From: JBOGIG01 sp050742455
GTDB taxonomy: Bacteria > Actinomycetota > Acidimicrobiia > Acidimicrobiales > JBOGIG01
Length of the DNA stretch: 23,641 nucleotides
Direction: 5' to 3'
NCBI GenBank assembly: GCA_050742455.1
Contig: JBOGIG010000008.1
Location: forward strand, 1-23,641
The notes beneath the pieces are model-generated. The model was not told the DNA's origin. It did no database searches and saw only the letters and a list, made by a program, of their open reading frames with translations. Position 1 is the first letter of the stretch; every line of letters starts with the position of its first letter. A program made the translations under genes and the position numbers. Shown here in pieces: positions 21,573-23,641 of this stretch.

Positions 21573-22936
21573 AGGTTCCCCTTAGACTGCGATCCGCAAC
21601 GGGTTCTGACGACCGCAGGGATCGAAAGCACGGACTTTGGAATATCGGGGGCCGATTGGCCGGTGCTATCGGCTCTCTGGCCCTGGTCCCGTTGGCAAGT
21701 AGATCGCTTTCCCAAGAGGAGTTCGGGGTGTGGATTGTCCTGTCCACCCTATCGGCTCTGCTGGCCTTTTCTGATTTCGGCATCGCCAACGCCCTCGTCA
21801 GTGATCTAGCCGCAAGCGCGGAGACCGGAGATGTTGCGGCCTTCCGTTCGCTGGTGACCACCGGCGCCGGGCTACTGGCCCTCCTGGGTGCAATGCTGGT
21901 GGTCCTCGGCATCGTATTGCCCCAAGTTCTCGATGTGAATCGGCTCCTGGGTGTTCCAGGAGAAAATTCATTTGTCTCATCCACCCAGGCCGCCCAGGCC
22001 TACCTGGCGATACTGGGGTTGTCACTGCCCCTTACGGCCGCCGTTCGAATTCTCGTAGCCATCGAACGCAGCGACACGGCAGCCAAGCTCGCCATTGCCG
22101 CCACCGCTGTTCAGGTCCTGCTTGGAGGACTGGCCAGCGTCTGGCATGGCGGTCTGGTCGTCTTCACGATGGTGGCTGCCGGTCCCGGATTACTCACCGG
22201 CGCCGCGGCATGGATTGCCTGCATCCGATTTTACCCGCCGGCCCGACCCGCCCTGAGTTCCATTCAGCCGGCGGTGGCGAAGAGATTGCTCGGGCAGGGT
22301 GGTGCATACGCCACCATCGGCCTGGCTGGGGCTTTGGGCTTCGAGACGGACGCCTTCATCATCGCCAATCGCCTGGGCAGCACAGGCGGCGCCGCCTACA
22401 TGGTTCCGGCCAAGCTTTTTTTGATGGTTCCTGCCCTCGTTGGCGTGTACTTCACTTCCCTGTGGCCCGCCGTGGCCCGCGCTCGGGCGCGTCGAGACCG
22501 TACTTGGCTGCTGGCTCGCTTTCGGCGAACCGGCATCGCCGCCGTGGTCACCAGCACGGCAGCGGCGATTGCTGTTGGATTCCTGGTTCGCCCAGCCGTC
22601 GAGGTGCTCGCCCCAAATGTTCCGCGTCCCGGCCTGGCCCTGGTTGTAATCCTGGCCGGTTTAGCCGTCGTACTATCGTCCAGCGTGCCGGTGGCTTCAT
22701 TTCTGAGCGGCCTCAATCTGGTTCGCAGTCAGGCCGTTTCCGCGGTCGCAATGGCCACCGCGAACCTGGTGGGATCGATCCTGTTGGTTAGACACCTGGG
22801 ACTTACCGGCCCCCCCCTGGCTACGGTCGGCTGCCAGGCAGTCATCACGTTGGCCCCGTTGACATTCCTGGTGCTCCGCCACATTAAATCTACCAATGAT
22901 TCCCAGTGGGCTACCAACCAGGCGAAGACGATTTGA
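21569..22936 (+). CDS. Wzx-type polysaccharide flippase (MOP superfamily)
   Basis: This has 455 residues from a TTG at 21569 that overlaps the preceding stop as TTGA. The frame is open further upstream, but that part has a different, basic composition and lies within the GT4 gene. The mature start KHGLWNIGGRLAGAIGSLALVPLASRSLSQEEFGVWIVLSTL is typical of RfbX/Wzx proteins, followed by about a dozen hydrophobic segments, for example TTGAGLLALLGAMLVVLGIVLP and RPGLALVVILAGLAVVLSSSVPV. Basic cytoplasmic loops such as ARARRDRTWLLARFRR separate them. Such flippases move undecaprenyl-linked repeat units across the cytoplasmic membrane. No polymerase (Wzy) is visible in the window, so it may lie downstream. 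Confidence 0.88.
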   Translation: MKVPLRLRSATGSDDRRDRKHGLWNIGGRLAGAIGSLALVPLASRSLSQEEFGVWIVLSTLSALLAFSDFGIANALVSDLAASAETGDVAAFRSLVTTGAGLLALLGAMLVVLGIVLPQVLDVNRLLGVPGENSFVSSTQAAQAYLAILGLSLPLTAAVRILVAIERSDTAAKLAIAATAVQVLLGGLASVWHGGLVVFTMVAAGPGLLTGAAAWIACIRFYPPARPALSSIQPAVAKRLLGQGGAYATIGLAGALGFETDAFIIANRLGSTGGAAYMVPAKLFLMVPALVGVYFTSLWPAVARARARRDRTWLLARFRRTGIAAVVTSTAAAIAVGFLVRPAVEVLAPNVPRPGLALVVILAGLAVVLSSSVPVASFLSGLNLVRSQAVSAVAMATANLVGSILLVRHLGLTGPPLATVGCQAVITLAPLTFLVLRHIKSTNDSQWATNQAKTI

Positions 22937-23641
22937 ACCCGGAACTCTGTCCCATCTGCTCGGGTCCACGAGATCTCGCCTTTTCCCGAGTGATACTCGG
23001 GGAATATCAGGCGCAATATCTCAAATGCCCGCAGTGTGGCTTTCTCGGCGCACTCAACCCCACATGGCTGGACCAAGCTTACGAATCACCGATAGCCGTA
23101 GTTGACTCCGGCGTTCTGGCCCGAGCGAAGGACCTGGAGCCGAGACTGTTGTGTCTATTCTCGCTCAATTTTCCCAAGGGGTCCGTATACGTGGACATCG
23201 GAGCCGGGTACGGCGCCCTAGTCCGCACCATGCGTGATGCGGGGCTCGATTTCCGATGGAGCGATCCCAACTGCCCCAATCTGCTCGCACCCGGATTCGA
23301 GCTCGATTCGCAGGCGTGCTCCGGGCTCACCGCCATCGAGGTCCTTGAACATACAACCGACCCCGTTGCGTTCCTGGAAGGAGCCATCAGTCGCACCGGT
23401 GCGCCGGTGGTCTTTCTGACCACCGAACTTCTTCCCACTCCAATTCCTGATCCCGATTCCTGGTGGTACTACGCCTTTTCAACCGGCCAGCACCTGTCAT
23501 TTTTTGAGAAACGTACCCTGGGCATTCTGGCCGAGCAACTGGGATTCCGCCTTCGGTCCCGGCACAGCCTCCATGTCCTTCACCAGGGCCAAATTCAGCC
23601 GTGGACATTTCTTCTCGCCACCACTCGCCTGGCCCCCGTGG
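22933..23641 (+). CDS. Zinc-ribbon class I methyltransferase, truncated by the window end
   Basis: An open frame begins at a TTG at 22933 overlapping the flippase stop (TTGA) and is still open at the last base (236 codons). The N-terminus has a zinc-ribbon pattern C6-P-I-C9 ... C32-P-Q-C35. The SAM-binding motif I VYVDIGAGYG is at 85-94. TAIEVLEHTTDPVAFLEG and PVVFLTTELLPTP follow, then WWYYAFSTGQHLSFFEKRTLGILAEQLGF, a stretch characteristic of methyltransferases in polysaccharide clusters (Methyltransf_23-like). It presumably methylates a sugar or its carrier-linked precursor; the exact acceptor is unknown. The TTG start is the third coupled overlap in this operon. Confidence 0.88.
   Translation, partial: MNPELCPICSGPRDLAFSRVILGEYQAQYLKCPQCGFLGALNPTWLDQAYESPIAVVDSGVLARAKDLEPRLLCLFSLNFPKGSVYVDIGAGYGALVRTMRDAGLDFRWSDPNCPNLLAPGFELDSQACSGLTAIEVLEHTTDPVAFLEGAISRTGAPVVFLTTELLPTPIPDPDSWWYYAFSTGQHLSFFEKRTLGILAEQLGFRLRSRHSLHVLHQGQIQPWTFLLATTRLAPV

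Overview
The window looks like a high-GC actinobacterial chromosome segment, probably from a deep lineage such as Acidimicrobiia (this placement is inference). The main support is the collinear block uvrC-rapZ-yvcK-gap-pgk-tpiA-secG, which is the actinobacterial arrangement. Other support is the arginine in the RapZ P-loop (GAGRS), frequent GTG and TTG starts, and several promoter-like -10 boxes lying exactly six bases before a start codon, as in leaderless transcripts.

Layout, left to right. (1) 1-2180 is an accessory strip. On the minus strand it holds the N-terminal end of a Doc/Fic-type toxin, a ribbon-helix-helix antitoxin with a perfect inverted repeat at its promoter, and a roughly 500-residue protein of unknown function. 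(2) 2181-2264 is tRNA-Leu(GAG), minus strand. (3) 2364-8533 is a complete oligopeptide/dipeptide-type ABC importer on the minus strand, in the order binding lipoprotein, ATPase, ATPase, permease, permease. A long hairpin lies just after the binding-protein gene. (4) 8742-16949, minus strand, is an almost gapless eight-gene block: uvrC, a class I methyltransferase, rapZ, yvcK, gap, pgk, tpiA, secG. Genes are joined by 4-base stop/start overlaps or very short gaps. It combines nucleotide excision repair, RapZ/YvcK control of envelope and carbon metabolism, lower glycolysis and a Sec translocon subunit. The sporulation/division regulator whiA, normally next after yvcK, is not there. (5) 17121-18215, plus strand, is nadA (quinolinate synthase), followed by a probable terminator. 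(6) 18271-23641 is a surface-glycan locus. A GT2 glycosyltransferase (minus) is divergent from a plus-strand operon of a WbsX-like protein, a GT4 glycosyltransferase, a Wzx-type flippase and a zinc-ribbon methyltransferase that runs off the window.

The most unusual signal is a set of short in-frame tandem repeats inside otherwise conserved genes. Two tracts are in pgk (18 bp x3 and 21 bp x3) and two in the methyltransferase (15 bp x6, placed inside the SAM-binding fold, and 27 bp x2). A second pattern is the repeated '-10 box, six bases, start codon' spacing at the antitoxin, the GT2 gene, the WbsX gene and possibly uvrC. No CRISPR array, insertion sequence, prophage or clearly new multi-gene defence system was seen.
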